Shown: positions 7,221-15,713 of the stretch, piece after piece
Layout: each line of letters begins with the position of its first letter
Numbering within the stretch: position 1 is the stretch's first letter
NCBI RefSeq assembly: GCF_001429765.1
Contig: NZ_LMJB01000002.1
Coordinates: 1,444 to 55,669 of the forward strand
Direction of reading: 5' to 3'
Source: Flavobacterium sp. Root901
Lineage (GTDB): Bacteria > Bacteroidota > Bacteroidia > Flavobacteriales > Flavobacteriaceae
Length of the DNA stretch: 54,226 bases
Notes under the pieces: generated by a model
What the model was told of the DNA's origin: nothing
The model's database searches: none
What the model saw: the letters and a program-made list of their open reading frames with translations, nothing else
Position numbers and translations under genes: made by a program

Positions 7221-8340
7221 TATCCGCATAAAAGAAATTGCCAGGCTCTTTCTCAAACTCGGACTTATCGGTTTTGGAGGTCCGGCAGCCCATATTGCAA
7301 TGATGCAGCAGGATGTTGTGGTCAAAAGAAAGTGGATGAGTGAACAGCATTTTTTAGATTTATTGGGAGCGACTAATCTTATTCCCGAACCCAATAGTAC
7401 TGAAATGGCAATATATATTGGATACGACAAAGCCGGCTGGAAAGGACTACTGACAGCAGGTTTATGCTTTATTCTACCGGCTGTTTTCATTACGGGTGTT
7501 TTTGCCTGGCTCTATAAGCAATACGGGCAGTTACCCGAAATACAGCCTTTTATTTACGGTATTAAACCTGCAATCATTGCCATTATTTTAGGGGCAGTTT
7601 TTCCATTAGCCAAAAAATCGATTAAGTCAATTTTATTAGCATTTATAGGCATAGCTGTATTGGTGTTGTCTTTACTGGGAATAAGCGAAATCTATTTGAT
7701 GTTTGGAGCAGCAGTCTTCGCAATAGTGGTGCTTTATATTCAAAATCAAAAAAATAATGTAGTGCCGAGTTTTATTCCGGTTCTTTTTTTTCAAATTGCA
7801 AACAATCAGTTCGTATCAGAAACAAACATCAGATTGCTTTGGATATTCTTAAAAGTTGGTGCAATTCTCTACGGAAGCGGTTACGTGCTATTTGCCTTTT
7901 TAGACAAAGAATTGGTAGCAAACGGCTTGCTTACGCGACAGCAATTGATGGATGCTGTTGCAGTTGGCCAGTTGACGCCTGGACCTGTCTTTTCATCAGT
8001 TACATTTGTTGGTTATCAGATCAATGGACTATCTGGTGCTGTGATCTCGACGATTGCGATTTTCGTTCCATCTTTTGTGCTGGTAGCATTACTTAATTCT
8101 CTAATGAAGATAATGCGAAATTCTAAAGCGCTTTCAGCTTCTCTGGATGCGTTAAATGCGGCATCTGTTGCCCTAATTATGGGGGTTTGTTTTACAATGG
8201 GAAAAGAAACCATTACCGATTGGAAGACGATCAGCATAGCATTAATCAGTGCCATTATGGTTTTTAAATTCAAAACAATCAATAGTGCATTGATTGTATT
8301 TTTGGGTGCATTGCTAGGTTATATCTTATATCAATTTTAA
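7210..8340 (+). CDS. chrA: ChrA-type chromate efflux transporter
   Basis: A 376-residue inner-membrane protein of the CHR superfamily in its long, two-domain form. The N-terminal half holds the GFGGPAAHIAMM motif at about 17-28 and the GATNLIPEPNSTEMA segment. The C-terminal half repeats the fold, with VAVGQLTPGPVFSSVTFVGY near 255-274. Long CHR proteins export chromate (or sulfate-like anions) driven by the membrane potential. The gene overlaps DoxX by 11 bases and converges on an AraC regulator 34 bases away. The family is secure. Chromate as the natural substrate is established only for family members, not shown here. Confidence 0.9.
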   Translation: MERDIRIKEIARLFLKLGLIGFGGPAAHIAMMQQDVVVKRKWMSEQHFLDLLGATNLIPEPNSTEMAIYIGYDKAGWKGLLTAGLCFILPAVFITGVFAWLYKQYGQLPEIQPFIYGIKPAIIAIILGAVFPLAKKSIKSILLAFIGIAVLVLSLLGISEIYLMFGAAVFAIVVLYIQNQKNNVVPSFIPVLFFQIANNQFVSETNIRLLWIFLKVGAILYGSGYVLFAFLDKELVANGLLTRQQLMDAVAVGQLTPGPVFSSVTFVGYQINGLSGAVISTIAIFVPSFVLVALLNSLMKIMRNSKALSASLDALNAASVALIMGVCFTMGKETITDWKTISIALISAIMVFKFKTINSALIVFLGALLGYILYQF

Positions 8341-8374
8341 TTATGAAATCTTTCCTGCAAAATTGAAGGTAACA

Positions 8375-9172
8375 TCATTTTGAAAATACTTTTGATGGTG
8401 CTATTCCAAACTCTTTACTAAATGAACGTGAAAAATGAGAGATATTTTCAAATCCTACTTCAAGATAAACCTCAGATGGCTTTTGGCCTCTTTTAGTTAT
8501 TAAATAGTATGCCTGCTGCAGCCGTTTTTGCAGAAGCCACTTTCCCGGAGCCATTTTAAAAATCTTTTTAAAATCACGTTTGAAAGTCGTTAAACTCCTG
8601 CCGCTCATATATCCGAATCGTTCCATAGATAAATTAAACTGAAAATTCCTGTTCATAAAAGCTTCCAAATCTATTTTTCCGGGTTCGCTAAAATCAAACA
8701 ATACATTTTTGAGATCAGGATTTGTTTTTAATAACAATAACACAGCCTCTTTTGTTTTTATAAGCCGCATTTGTTCATTTTTACCATCTGTTGTAAGATC
8801 AAAGTAAGGCGCGAGTGACTGAATGTAGTTCAGTAAAAGTGGCTGCGTCTGAATGTTTATTATGGCATCGTTGACAGCCGGCATATCTGCTGTAAATCCG
8901 TACTCTCTGTTAAAATCTTTTAAAAAGCTTTGGTCGAGCCGTACTGATATGGTTTTATATTCTCCGTTTTGCGACGGAATTTTAATATACTTGGCTAGAC
9001 GGTTTCTTCTGGCAAGACAGAATTCGCCTGTTTGCACGGAGTACTCTTTTTCGGCATCATTGATAACCAGCGATCCTGAAAACTGAAACAGAAAAATATG
9101 TTCAGGAATAAACTGCTCATTTGATAAATTTCGCGTTACGTAACAGGAATACAGAATATTGGGACTTATCAT
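8375..9172 (-). CDS. AraC-family regulator
   Basis: A 265-residue protein with an N-terminal ligand-sensing domain (about 1-160) and a C-terminal double helix-turn-helix. The second HTH shows the family signature GFENISHFSRSFSKEFG. The first HTH has MSGRSLTTFKRDFKK and KRLQQAYYLI. It lies downstream of the aldehyde dehydrogenase gene on the same strand, 106 bases away with a hairpin between. It may control that gene and its neighbours. The ligand is unknown. Confidence 0.88.
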   Translation of the reverse strand: MISPNILYSCYVTRNLSNEQFIPEHIFLFQFSGSLVINDAEKEYSVQTGEFCLARRNRLAKYIKIPSQNGEYKTISVRLDQSFLKDFNREYGFTADMPAVNDAIINIQTQPLLLNYIQSLAPYFDLTTDGKNEQMRLIKTKEAVLLLLKTNPDLKNVLFDFSEPGKIDLEAFMNRNFQFNLSMERFGYMSGRSLTTFKRDFKKIFKMAPGKWLLQKRLQQAYYLITKRGQKPSEVYLEVGFENISHFSRSFSKEFGIAPSKVFSK

Positions 9173-9199
9173 CTTATATTTTTTTTGTTCTATAAATTT

Positions 9200-9236
9200 A
9201 AGCAGAATTGAAATTGTAAGTCTTTCAATTCTGCTT
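9200..9236 (-). terminator. Hairpin after the aldehyde dehydrogenase gene
   Basis: AAGCAGAATTGAAA at 9200-9213 pairs perfectly with TTTCAATTCTGCTT at 9223-9236. The minus-strand tail is AAATTTAT, a weak U-tract. It may act as a terminator or as a processing hairpin before araC. Confidence 0.55.
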
Positions 9237-9278
9237 AATTAAGCTTTTTCTATTAAACTAAGAACAGTTTTATAATTA

Positions 9279-10691
9279 CTAAGCAATTACTTTCGGTTCA
9301 ACATATTCATTAATACCATAAGACCATGAAGTTCTCCCTATACCGGACTGTTTAAATCCTCCAAATGGAGACATGGATTCCCTGTTTACTGCCGTATTTA
9401 TTAACACTCGTCCTGAGATAATCTGGCGTGCCATCTTTTTCGCTTTTTCTGTATCAGCTGAACTGATATAAGCAGAAAGGCCATAAATTGTATCGTTGGC
9501 AATATTTACAGCCTCGTCTTCTGTTTTGTATGTTATAACACAAAGAACCGGGCCAAAAATTTCTTCTTTGGCAATAATCATGTCTGGTTGTACATTTACA
9601 AAGACCGTAGGTTTAGCATAGAATCCTCCAAGTCCTTCAGGATGACCAAGTCCTCCTACTAGAATTTCTGCACCCTGATCCCAGCCGGACTGAATGTAAC
9701 GCTGAACAGTGTCATACTGTTTTTGACTTACCATTGGACCAATGTAAGAATCGGCGCTCCATAAATCACCAATTTTGATGTTTTTCACACTTTCTACAAT
9801 CAGGCTTTTGATTTCTTCCAATTTGTTTTCCGGAACAATAATTCTTGTTCCTGCATGACAGGCCTGACCGCTGTTACTGAAACCTATCGCTAATGCTAAA
9901 GGAATGGCTTTCTGAAGATCAGCATCTTCTAATATTATGTTAGATGATTTTCCTCCCAGTTCAAGTGTAATTCGTTTCATGGTTTCTGCTGCTTTACTTC
10001 CAATCAGTCTGCCAATTTGAGTAGAACCAGTAAAGGTCACTACTGCAATATCAGGGTGAGCAGTAAGTGCAGCACCCACTACAGGACCGGTTCCGTTTAC
10101 AATATTGATAACACCATTAGGAACACCAGCCTGATCAAAACATTCCGTTAGGATCTGCGTTTGAATGGCACTTAATTCACTTGGCTTAATAACAATCGTA
10201 CATCCCGCTGCTATAGCTGGTGCAAGTTTGCCGCAAATATGCGTATAATCAGCATTCCAGGGTGTGATTGCAGCTATTACACCCAATGGCTCATTTACAA
10301 TAGTGGCATACTCCAGCTGTTTTTCAAATTCAAATCCTTCCATGGCAGCTTTTGTGTCCAGAAATATTTGTGCGGCATATCGGGTTCTTCCTTTGGTTGC
10401 TGAAATTGGAGATCCGTATTCCTCAACTGCCGCATTATTAAGTGCTTCTTCATTGGCAAGAATGGCATCGTGCAGACGCTGCAGGATTTCACCGCGTTCC
10501 TTCAGGGTTGATTTTGAAAAAGTCAAAAAAGCTTTTTTTGCTGCCTCAATTGCTATATTAGTATCAACTTCATCACCTAAATAAACTACACCTATTTTTT
10601 CTCCTGTCGAAGGGTTGTGAAGATCATGTTTTTCTTTGCCGTGCGGTGCTGTAAAGCGACCCTCAACGTATATTTTATCTATTATTTTCAT
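9279..10691 (-). CDS. NAD(P)-dependent aldehyde dehydrogenase
   Basis: A 470-residue member of the ALDH superfamily. Catalytic residues are in place: Asn146 (TPWN), Glu244 in LELGGKS, and Cys278 in GQACHAGT. The cofactor loop FTGSTQIGR and the late EEIFGPVL segment are also present. Length is normal for class I/II-like ALDH. It oxidises an aldehyde to the acid; the natural substrate is unknown. An AraC regulator follows on the same strand, and an old yellow enzyme and NTF2-like protein are transcribed divergently, so aldehyde or enone detoxification is a reasonable reading. Confidence 0.92.
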   Translation of the reverse strand: MKIIDKIYVEGRFTAPHGKEKHDLHNPSTGEKIGVVYLGDEVDTNIAIEAAKKAFLTFSKSTLKERGEILQRLHDAILANEEALNNAAVEEYGSPISATKGRTRYAAQIFLDTKAAMEGFEFEKQLEYATIVNEPLGVIAAITPWNADYTHICGKLAPAIAAGCTIVIKPSELSAIQTQILTECFDQAGVPNGVINIVNGTGPVVGAALTAHPDIAVVTFTGSTQIGRLIGSKAAETMKRITLELGGKSSNIILEDADLQKAIPLALAIGFSNSGQACHAGTRIIVPENKLEEIKSLIVESVKNIKIGDLWSADSYIGPMVSQKQYDTVQRYIQSGWDQGAEILVGGLGHPEGLGGFYAKPTVFVNVQPDMIIAKEEIFGPVLCVITYKTEDEAVNIANDTIYGLSAYISSADTEKAKKMARQIISGRVLINTAVNRESMSPFGGFKQSGIGRTSWSYGINEYVEPKVIA

Positions 10692-10715
10692 GTTGTATTA
10701 TTTAATTTAACAGTG

Positions 10716-10723
10716 CAAAATTA
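10716..10723 (-). promoter_or_regulatory. -7 element of the ALDH gene
   Basis: CAAAATTA on plus reads TAATTTTG on minus, an exact TAnnTTTG match 25 bases before the ALDH start. A small inverted repeat, GACTT-N7-AAGTC at 10742-10758, lies just upstream and could be an operator. Confidence 0.4.
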
Positions 10724-10899
10724 GAGTGAAAACAAAGGAGCGACTTGACTCAAAAGTCCAAATTTGTTGTCTCTAAAGCTCACTCCAATTTGGTGTTAAT
10801 CTTAAATGTAAAATTGCGACATGCCTTTCTATTTAAGCTTAACATCTTTTCCTCAATCGTTAACTTTTTTTCCCGTGCAATAAAAGCAGATAAAACTGC

Positions 10900-10965
10900 T
10901 TGAGATTTGTCAATTGATTTCTTATTATATATCAATATCGATCTTAATATTGGTCCCTAATTTTG
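10900..10965 (+). promoter_or_regulatory. FNR-type box and -7 element before the NTF2/OYE genes
   Basis: TTGAGATTTGTCAA at 10900-10913 is a TTGA-N6-TCAA palindrome centred at 10906.5. TAATTTTG at 10958-10965 is an exact -7 element. The centre is 58.5 bases from the last base of the -7, the same offset as at the DinB and VOC promoters. There is no TTG at the -33 position, as expected for an activator-dependent promoter. Confidence 0.55.
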
Positions 10966-10986
10966 TACTTCAATAATCCTGAATAA

Positions 10987-11097
10987 ATGAAGACTTACAA
11001 ATTAAAAATTGGCTTTAACAGCTATAATAATTTTCACAACGCAACTGCTCTGCTTCTTTTGGACACTGGATTAAAAAATAATTGGAAGAACTTCTAA
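10987..11097 (+). other. 36-codon ORF in the NTF2/OYE leader (doubtful)
   Basis: An ATG about 15 bases after the predicted transcript start opens a 36-codon frame ending at 11097, 37 bases before the NTF2-like gene. The peptide contains a run of four Leu. It could be a leader peptide or chance; nothing else supports it. Confidence 0.2.
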
Positions 11098-11134
11098 AGA
11101 AATAAAATATTCAACTTACTTAAATTATATAAAA

Positions 11135-11560
11135 ATGAGTACTAAAACAGCTAAAGAACTGCTTGTCGGTTATCTTGAAAATATAGACAGTCCGGAGACA
11201 GTAATACAATTATTTGCAGATGATGCTGCTATTGAACTTCCCTATCTTAAAAGTCTGGGGATGCCATGGCAGATGAAAGGCAAAGATGTGATATTAGATT
11301 TTCTGCAAAATCTTCCCACTATGTTTCCTGGTTTTAAATTTGAAAATGTTCAAATTCTTATTGATACACCAGATCAGGTATTTGGAGAATATGACGTTCA
11401 TTGTACCAATGGAAAAACGGGACTTCGATACGATCAGTCTTATATGGGCAGACTAGTAGCCGATAACGGAAAAATTAAACTGCTTCGCGAAGCTTTGAAC
11501 ATGGCCGAAGTTGCTAAAAGTTTCTTCCCTGAAGCCACAGCTTATCTGCCTTTTGAATAA
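11135..11560 (+). CDS. NTF2-like (SnoaL-fold) protein
   Basis: A 141-residue protein with the layout of the NTF2-like superfamily: an N-terminal helix, the FADDAAIELPY strand, a GKDVILDFLQNLP helix, and alternating strands to the end. Such proteins are small enzymes (isomerases, cyclases, hydrolases) or binding domains. No active residues can be assigned with confidence. It is followed 119 bases later by the old yellow enzyme on the same strand and is probably co-transcribed from the promoter at 10958. Confidence 0.75.
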   Translation: MSTKTAKELLVGYLENIDSPETVIQLFADDAAIELPYLKSLGMPWQMKGKDVILDFLQNLPTMFPGFKFENVQILIDTPDQVFGEYDVHCTNGKTGLRYDQSYMGRLVADNGKIKLLREALNMAEVAKSFFPEATAYLPFE

Positions 11561-11679
11561 TTAAATTATGAATATCAGTTAATTTCTAATATAAACACAA
11601 AAGAAAGCTTTTAAACTAAACCTGGATTTTAAACAGATATCAAAAATTACTGTCATTTTTAACTTAGAAACACATTACA

Positions 11680-12771
11680 ATGAATAATAAATTATTTTCT
11701 GAATACCAATTAGGAGACCTTACTTTAAAAAATCGCATAGTAATGGCACCAATGACAAGAGGACGTGCGGCCAATCCTGAACTTATGGCTACTGATCTAA
11801 TGGCTGCTTATTATAAACAACGCGCATCAGCCGGTTTAATTATTACAGAAGGATGCTGGGTAAGCCCGGATGCAATTGGATATATAAATGTACCCGGTAT
11901 TTACACGGATAACCAAACCAAAGCCTGGAGTCAAGTTGTTGATGCAGTACATGATGCCGGAGGTAAAATATTTCTTCAGATTTCGCATGTGGGTTCCGTT
12001 AGCCATCCGGATCATCTTAATGGTAACCTGCCTCTTGGGCCGTCTGCTATTAATCCAAATGAACAAACATTTACACCTGAGGGGTTTAAAGATACTCTTG
12101 TACCTCGTGAAATGACAGTTGAGGACATTAAAGGTATTATTGAAGATTTTCGCATCGCAAGTCTTAATGCAAAAAAGGCAGGTTTTGACGGAGTAGAAAT
12201 TCACGGAGCTCATGTGTATCTTTTTCCTCAATTTTTGAGTTCAGAGACCAATAAGCGAACAGATTCTTACGGAGGTTCTGTAGAAAACAGAAGCCGTTTT
12301 GTACTGGAACTTCTGGAAGCGGTAACCGGCGTTTGGGGAAAGGGAAGGGTAGGATTGAAAATTAGCCCTGCAACAAGTTCCGGAACTTTAAAACCTAATG
12401 CAGATACTGAGCCGACTTTCCGTTATTTAGCTCAGGCGTTAAATCAATTCGATCTGGCTTATCTTCATGTTTTGGGACTGGAATCGGTTGTTGGCACTCC
12501 GGCAGAAGTATTTCAGGATGCTGCTTCTTATTTTCGACCATTATATAATGGTACCCTTATGATTGGCGGTGGACTTGATTCTGAAAAAGGAGAAGCACTT
12601 TTAAGCTCAAACAACGCTGATCTTATTGCGTTTGGTCTGCCGTTTATTGCTAACCCTGATTTAGTAGAAAGATATCGTACAGGAGCTGCACTGTCTCTTC
12701 CAAAAATGGATCTTCTTTATACCGGTGGCGCTGAAGGTTATACTGATTACGGAACCTTTAAGGAAAATTAA
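11680..12771 (+). CDS. Old yellow enzyme-type alkene reductase
   Basis: A 363-residue FMN-binding TIM barrel. It has the early RIVMAPMTRGRA motif, the mid-barrel QISHVGSVSHP segment, GFDGVEIHGAHVYLFPQFLS with the conserved His and Asn-like region, and the SYGGSVENRSRF motif. It matches the N-ethylmaleimide reductase/OYE group, which reduces activated C=C bonds with NAD(P)H. One oddity is HGAHVYLFPQF where many members have HGAHGYLLxQF. With ALDH and the NTF2-like protein it suggests removal of reactive enones and aldehydes. It is followed by a good terminator. Confidence 0.93.
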   Translation: MNNKLFSEYQLGDLTLKNRIVMAPMTRGRAANPELMATDLMAAYYKQRASAGLIITEGCWVSPDAIGYINVPGIYTDNQTKAWSQVVDAVHDAGGKIFLQISHVGSVSHPDHLNGNLPLGPSAINPNEQTFTPEGFKDTLVPREMTVEDIKGIIEDFRIASLNAKKAGFDGVEIHGAHVYLFPQFLSSETNKRTDSYGGSVENRSRFVLELLEAVTGVWGKGRVGLKISPATSSGTLKPNADTEPTFRYLAQALNQFDLAYLHVLGLESVVGTPAEVFQDAASYFRPLYNGTLMIGGGLDSEKGEALLSSNNADLIAFGLPFIANPDLVERYRTGAALSLPKMDLLYTGGAEGYTDYGTFKEN

Positions 12772-12798
12772 ATATTATATCTTTTTTTAAACTAAGTG

Positions 12799-12828
12799 AA
12801 ACTCTTAACTATTTAAGAGTTTTTTTAT
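12799..12828 (+). terminator. Terminator of the NTF2/OYE genes
   Basis: AAACTCTTAA at 12799-12808 pairs with TTAAGAGTTT at 12813-12822 and is followed by TTTTT. It is a strong rho-independent terminator. The rest of the gap to 13099 holds no further clear signal apart from an AT-rich promoter region. Confidence 0.85.
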
Positions 12829-13099
12829 TTAGGAAAGTTAAGTAGCATAAATTGCTGCTTGTTTCTACAAAAAAAAGATTAGGAAAATCGTTAACATATC
12901 AGGAATACAAAGAAATAAGATCTGTAAAATGTTTTAGGCCTCACTGATAAAAATTATGGATTCTCAGCGGGAATTCTATTTAAAGACTAAGATTCAGGTC
13001 GTAAATAATTCAAATTAAGTCCTGTTTTAATAAGTAAATCCATTTGGTAATTGTTTTATCTTTACGCTTTAATTAACCTGTATTTTAATTAAGATTTAT

Positions 13100-13678
13100 A
13101 TGTTTGAGATTTTTGCTCAATACTTGCAAAGTAAAATAGAACTCAGCGATCAGGAACTAAAAATGATCGAGGAGGTTTGCGTAGTGCGAAAACTGAGAAG
13201 AAATCAGTATCTGCTGCAAGAAGGGGATATTTGGCGTTTTAATGCCTTTATAACCAAAGGATGTTTGAGGACCTATAGTATAGATGACAGGTCTATGGAA
13301 CATGTTTTGAATTTTGCTATTGAAAATTATTGGATAGGCGATAGGGAAAGTCTTCTAAACGGGACACCATCCCGCTTTAATATTGATGCCATAGAAGATA
13401 GTACCGTGTTGTTAATTAGTAAGGATAATTTTGCCGGACTTATGAAAAGCATACCTCAATTTCAGGATCTCGTTAATTTAATAATCGAGCGAAGTTTTGT
13501 GGCAAGCCAGGATCGTATCAATAACAGTATCAGCCTTAATGCAGAAGAAAAATATATTCGCTTTATTGAGAAACAGCCACAGATTGCGTTACGGGTTCCA
13601 CAGCACATGATTGCCTCCTATTTAGGAATGACACCCGAAACGCTGAGTAGAATAAGAAAACAGAGTTTAAAAAAATAA
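13100..13678 (+). CDS. Crp/Fnr-family regulator with FNR-like recognition helix
   Basis: A 192-residue member of the short Bacteroidota Crp/Fnr group. An N-terminal cyclic-nucleotide-binding-like beta-roll (about 20-115) and dimer helix are followed by a C-terminal winged helix with VPQHMIASYLGMTPETLSRI. There are no clustered cysteines, so it is not an Fe-S oxygen sensor of the Fnr type. In the recognition helix PETLSR keeps the Glu, Ser and Arg that in E. coli FNR (VETISR) read TTGAT, and it lacks the Arg that in CRP (RETVGR) reads the G of GTGA. TTGA-N6-TCAA boxes occur before NTF2/OYE, DinB and VOC. The effector is unknown. Confidence 0.9.
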   Translation: MFEIFAQYLQSKIELSDQELKMIEEVCVVRKLRRNQYLLQEGDIWRFNAFITKGCLRTYSIDDRSMEHVLNFAIENYWIGDRESLLNGTPSRFNIDAIEDSTVLLISKDNFAGLMKSIPQFQDLVNLIIERSFVASQDRINNSISLNAEEKYIRFIEKQPQIALRVPQHMIASYLGMTPETLSRIRKQSLKK

Positions 13679-13704
13679 TCCGGAAAGACAATTCCATCCA
13701 TCAG

Positions 13705-13732
13705 GCACTTGATATATATCAAGTGCTTTTTT
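13705..13732 (+). terminator. Terminator of the Crp/Fnr gene, containing an FNR-type box
   Basis: GCACTTGATAT and its complement form a 22-base hairpin at 13705-13726 followed by six T. Its inner part, TTGATATATATCAA at 13709-13722, is also a perfect TTGAT-N4-ATCAA box placed 58.5 bases from the end of the DinB -7 element. The same bases may do both jobs. Confidence 0.8.
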
Positions 13733-13744
13733 ATTTTATATCAA

Positions 13745-13774
13745 TTGTTTATGGCTTTTTTGAAATTAGTTTTG
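13745..13774 (+). promoter_or_regulatory. DinB gene promoter
   Basis: TTG at 13745-13747, 19 bases, then TAGTTTTG at 13767-13774 matches the Bacteroidota consensus exactly. Transcription would start near 13781. Confidence 0.65.
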
Positions 13775-13782
13775 TGTTATGT

Positions 13783-13809
13783 TTAAAGTCATAAAGATGA
13801 TGACTTTAA
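13783..13809. promoter_or_regulatory. TTAAAGTCAT-N7-ATGACTTTAA inverted repeat at the DinB transcript start
   Basis: Ten-base perfect arms start within two or three bases of the predicted transcript start. It could be a repressor site or a 5' hairpin protecting the mRNA. Confidence 0.5.
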
Positions 13810-13833
13810 TAATTTCATTAGTATTATAATTTG

Positions 13834-14295
13834 ATGGAAAAGACAAAAACATCTGAGGGAAATATGGAAAGAAGTATTATTTATCAGGCATGGCTCTTAC
13901 AGAACAGGAAGATCAGCGATCTTGTTCACAAGCTTAGTGATGAAGACTTAAAAAAGGATGTTGCTTTTGGCAGAAACAGCGGACTTTATCTTTTAGGGCA
14001 TTTAATTGCCAGTAATGATCTCTTGCTGCCTCTTTTTGGTTTTGGAGAAAAAATGTATCCCGAGTATGAGAAAATTTTCTTATGCTGTCCTGACAAATGC
14101 GCTCAAAATTTTCCGGCTGTCAAAGAGGTAAAATCGCATTGGTTTGCCTTAAATGAATACCTCAATCTGAAATTTGCCTCGATAAATGAAAAACATTGGA
14201 TTGAGAACGATAAATCGTATTACCAATTAAAAACGATGCTAACTATTGTAAATCATCAGTGTTATCACCTGGGGCAGCTTGCTTTTCTCTTATAA
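13834..14295 (+). CDS. DinB-family protein
   Basis: The frame can open at ATG 13834 (153 residues) or at ATG 13864, where the product would begin MERSIIYQAW; a TTG just before 13834 is less likely. The protein is a four-helix DinB/YfiT-like fold: an early His or Lys-rich helix, GHLIASND in helix 2, and NHQCYHLGQL near the end. The three His of the family metal site (in GHL, NHQ and YHLGQ) are present. DinB proteins are metal-binding enzymes, several of them thiol transferases. It has its own promoter with an FNR-type box. Confidence 0.82.
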   Translation: MEKTKTSEGNMERSIIYQAWLLQNRKISDLVHKLSDEDLKKDVAFGRNSGLYLLGHLIASNDLLLPLFGFGEKMYPEYEKIFLCCPDKCAQNFPAVKEVKSHWFALNEYLNLKFASINEKHWIENDKSYYQLKTMLTIVNHQCYHLGQLAFLL

Positions 14296-14319
14296 TAATA
14301 ACTTTATAGATAAATAAAT

Positions 14320-14350
14320 GCCTTGATATTTTATCAGGGCTTTTATTTTT
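14320..14350 (+). terminator. Terminator after the DinB gene
   Basis: GCCTTGATA at 14320-14328 pairs with TATCAGGGC ending at 14340 with one G-T pair, followed by TTTTATTTTTT. It is a strong rho-independent signal. Confidence 0.8.
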
Positions 14351-14515
14351 TATGCAATGTTTAGATTTGAAGTAACAGCCTGAGGAGGATCTGGCTTTTT
14401 TATTCCACCATTTTAAACTTATAAAAAAAGTTGAATTTTAGTTATGTTAAGTGTGTTTCTCTACTGCATTCAAGCAGTTTCATCGATCGAAGTTACGCAG
14501 GAATTGCCTGAGGTT

Positions 14516-14544
14516 TTGTCCTTACTACGCTCCAACTATATTTG
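14516..14544 (+). promoter_or_regulatory. Promoter of the AraC gene at 14611
   Basis: TTG at 14516-14518, 18 bases, and TATATTTG at 14537-14544 match the Bacteroidota consensus exactly. The start codon is 66 bases downstream. Confidence 0.65.
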
Positions 14545-14610
14545 CGGTAATTGAAAGCCCATAGAATTATAATTTTATTAATTTTACTTTGAAATCTAAT
14601 ATATGCAGAT

Positions 14611-15444
14611 ATGATTTATAGCGGAGACAGCAAAGAGTTACTAATTCTGGAGGAATTGAATAACATAAACAAGGATATACTGTATAAAAGTGGTGATACC
14701 GATATGACCTTACTTTGGAACAAAGGAGAGGAAATGAAAATTATGATCGATAAAGTTGAATATAATTTAAACAGGAACGATGTTGTTTTTCTCACTGAAT
14801 ATCACAAAATTGACAGTTTAGATTTAGACTCGGTTCGATTTCTCCGCTGGAATCAATCCTTTTTTTGTCCCATTAATCATGATAACGAAGTCGGCATTAA
14901 AGGGCTCCTTTTTTTTGGTGCGACTGGTGTGCCGATTATAAATATTATAGAAAATGAAATTAAATCCCTTGAAAATTATTGGGAAAACTTTTCAAATGAG
15001 ATGTCTGCAAAAGACAGCCTTCAGAAAGACATGCTGCAGTCTATATTAAAGCAGATTTTGATTTTTTGTGCCAGAAGTTTAAAGAAGTCTGCGAATTACG
15101 ATCGGTTAGAAAAAAGCCAGGTAGATATTATTCGGGAATTTAACTTTTTAGTTGAAGGACATTTCTCAAAGCATCATGATGTGGCCTTTTACGCTTCTAA
15201 GCTAAATAAGTCTCCTAAAACGCTCTCTAATCTTTTTGCACTGGCTTCCAATCGTCCTCCCATTAGTATTATTCACGACAGGATTATGCTGCATGCCAGA
15301 AGACAAATTAACTATACCAATTTATCCATAAAGGAAATTGCCTACGATTTGGGTTACGAAGACATTCAGACCTTCAGCCGGTTTTTTAAAAACAAAGAGG
15401 GTGTTTCACCTATTCAATATCGCGAAAAATTAAAATTAAATTAG
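14611..15444 (+). CDS. AraC-family regulator
   Basis: A 277-residue protein. An N-terminal cupin-like sensing part (about 1-160) precedes two HTH motifs. The second is LGYEDIQTFSRFFKNKEGVSPIQYR, typical of the family, and the first includes LNKSPKTLSNLF. It lies directly upstream of the AhpD/hydrolase genes on the same strand, separated by a terminator, and is the best candidate regulator for them. A direct repeat of TAACTC spaced 22 bases lies in that gap. The ligand is unknown. Confidence 0.88.
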   Translation: MIYSGDSKELLILEELNNINKDILYKSGDTDMTLLWNKGEEMKIMIDKVEYNLNRNDVVFLTEYHKIDSLDLDSVRFLRWNQSFFCPINHDNEVGIKGLLFFGATGVPIINIIENEIKSLENYWENFSNEMSAKDSLQKDMLQSILKQILIFCARSLKKSANYDRLEKSQVDIIREFNFLVEGHFSKHHDVAFYASKLNKSPKTLSNLFALASNRPPISIIHDRIMLHARRQINYTNLSIKEIAYDLGYEDIQTFSRFFKNKEGVSPIQYREKLKLN

Positions 15445-15463
15445 TCAACATCAAACTAATTAT

Positions 15464-15493
15464 AAAAGTGCTCCGCTCAGGGCACTTTTTTTT
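15464..15493 (+). terminator. Terminator of the AraC gene
   Basis: AAAAGTGC at 15465-15472 pairs with GCACTTTT from 15482, followed by further T. It marks the end of the regulator transcript. Confidence 0.8.
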
Positions 15494-15608
15494 ATCTCAA
15501 TTTTTATCTGACTTGGATACTGCTTTTTGTGGTTTTATCAGTTTACAAAACAGTCTAAACCTCATCCATACCTTATTTCTTTTTATTTCTCCTGTTTGGG
15601 AAAAATGG

Positions 15609-15637
15609 TTAACTCATCGGGAAAATGTGACTAACTC
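15609..15637 (+). promoter_or_regulatory. TAACTC direct repeat, possible AraC-type operator
   Basis: TTAACTC at 15609 and CTAACTC at 15631 are 22 bases apart, two helical turns, in the same orientation. A weak -7-like CAACTTTG lies at 15656-15663. AraC-family proteins commonly bind such direct repeats. The repeat is short, so this is tentative. Confidence 0.3.
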
Positions 15638-15713
15638 CCGCCGCTATAAGTATTGCAACTTTGTACTGTCAATAACGACAATCAAAACGAATATAAATTT
15701 AATAATTAATATC

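Noticed and set aside
15468..15713. N-terminal extension of the AhpD-like frame
   Set aside because: The family starts at MARLTALDPDQ (15714), and the extension overlaps the preceding terminator and a promoter-like region.
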